From positions 1-13,649 of the forward strand of contig JANHAK010000014.1 of assembly GCA_024464195.1 (NCBI GenBank): 13,649 nucleotides of DNA, in the 5' to 3' direction. Numbering within the stretch: the stretch's first letter is position 1; each line of letters starts with the position of its first letter. The position numbers and the translations under genes are program-made. Under the pieces are notes generated by a model. That model saw only the letters and a program-made list of their open reading frames with translations, was not told the DNA's origin and ran no database searches. The stretch comes from Methanomassiliicoccales archaeon. GTDB taxonomy: Archaea > Thermoplasmatota > Thermoplasmata > Methanomassiliicoccales > JACIVX01. This document shows positions 13,177 to 13,649 of the stretch, one piece after another.

Positions 13177-13649
13177 CTTCCTGTTCACAGCCGCTTTCAG
13201 CGCCTCGACTGCTGGCAGCGGTTTTCCCATCAAGAAAGTCTCCAATGCTCCTCCCCCGGTGCTCACATAAGAAAGTCGATTGGCGAGTTTCAGAGATTCT
13301 GCGACACCAACCGTATGGCCGCCTCCAATAACCGTGTAAGCGTGCGAGGATGCCATCGCCGTCAAAAGTTCCTTCGTTCCTAGTAAGAATTCCTTTTTTT
13401 CGATCATTCCGGCAGGTCCCGACATGAAGACTGTTTTTGCGTTGTGAATCACCTTGACAAACTTCTCGATCGATGCTTTTCCGATGTCCAGTATTGGGTA
13501 TTCCGACGGAAGGTCTCCAACAAGAAGTTCTCTTCTTCTTCCATCGACCTCAATTGCAACATCGTGAGGGAGCAGAATTTGCTCGCCCTTTTCTTCCAGG
13601 AGTTTCTTTGCCGCTTCGAGATCCTCCTGACTCAAACCAGCAGAAAGCG
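13171..13649 (-). CDS. pgk: Phosphoglycerate kinase, C-terminal part (5' end outside window)
   Basis: The frame runs in from the right edge on the minus strand and ends with TAA at 13171-13173, giving about 159 residues. It contains ILLPHDVAIEVDG, then AKTVFMSGPAGMIEKKEF, TVIGGGHTVGVAESL and VSTGGGALETFLMGKPLPAVEAL. The GGGHT and STGGGA nucleotide-binding motifs and the PLPAVEAL tail are the C-terminal half of phosphoglycerate kinase; His in GGGHT is a feature I associate with archaeal enzymes. The enzyme interconverts 1,3-bisphosphoglycerate and 3-phosphoglycerate in glycolysis/gluconeogenesis. The frame stays open beyond a TTG at 13633-13635, so that codon is internal. It is convergent with the lysine operon, with stop codons overlapping by six bases. 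Confidence 0.93.
   Translation of the reverse strand, partial: LSAGLSQEDLEAAKKLLEEKGEQILLPHDVAIEVDGRRRELLVGDLPSEYPILDIGKASIEKFVKVIHNAKTVFMSGPAGMIEKKEFLLGTKELLTAMASSHAYTVIGGGHTVGVAESLKLANRLSYVSTGGGALETFLMGKPLPAVEALKAAVNRKL

Overview
The window looks like chromosomal DNA from an uncultivated archaeon, most likely of the Thermoplasmata (Thermoplasmatota) lineage. The evidence is a one-chain O6-alkylguanine-DNA alkyltransferase/endonuclease V protein (an architecture characterised from Ferroplasma), a GfcR-type PRTase regulator, a probable DUF5788 protein, an archaeal-looking phosphoglycerate kinase, TATA-like boxes upstream of several genes, and Shine-Dalgarno sites matching the archaeal GGAGGTGATC core. 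The lineage call is an inference from gene content; no rRNA gene is present.

Left part (1-2555): the end of a nitroreductase-like gene overlaps a small cupin gene by 4 bases. After a T-run comes a monocistronic DoxX-like membrane protein gene with its own TATA box and terminator. About 1.2 kb without any convincing gene follows. It holds a near-consensus TATA box, a strong imperfect hairpin and one possible 52-residue membrane microprotein.

Middle part (2556-6352): a tightly packed three-gene unit (metallophosphoesterase, alkyltransferase-endonuclease V fusion, ketopantoate reductase panE) with gene overlaps of 14 and 4 bases. Then a second short unit, gfcR plus a DUF5788-like gene.

Right part (6398-13176): a seven-gene lysine operon, lrp-like regulator - dapA - dapB - lysC - lysA - dapF - dapL, with gaps from -4 to +31 bases. 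It encodes aspartate kinase and every step from aspartate semialdehyde to lysine by the diaminopimelate aminotransferase (DapL) variant; only aspartate-semialdehyde dehydrogenase (asd) is absent. Three internal genes (lysC, lysA, dapF) appear to start with TTG next to or overlapping the preceding stop codon, which suggests translational coupling. An Lrp/AsnC protein at the head of the operon is the obvious candidate regulator. The operon ends convergently, sharing 6 bases with the 3' end of a reverse-strand phosphoglycerate kinase gene that runs off the right edge.

Nothing resembling a CRISPR array, phage, transposon or tRNA was seen. Most of the window is ordinary core metabolism. The less explained parts are the 1.2 kb gene-poor gap, the variant motifs in the cupin and metallophosphoesterase, and the repeated TTG coupling.
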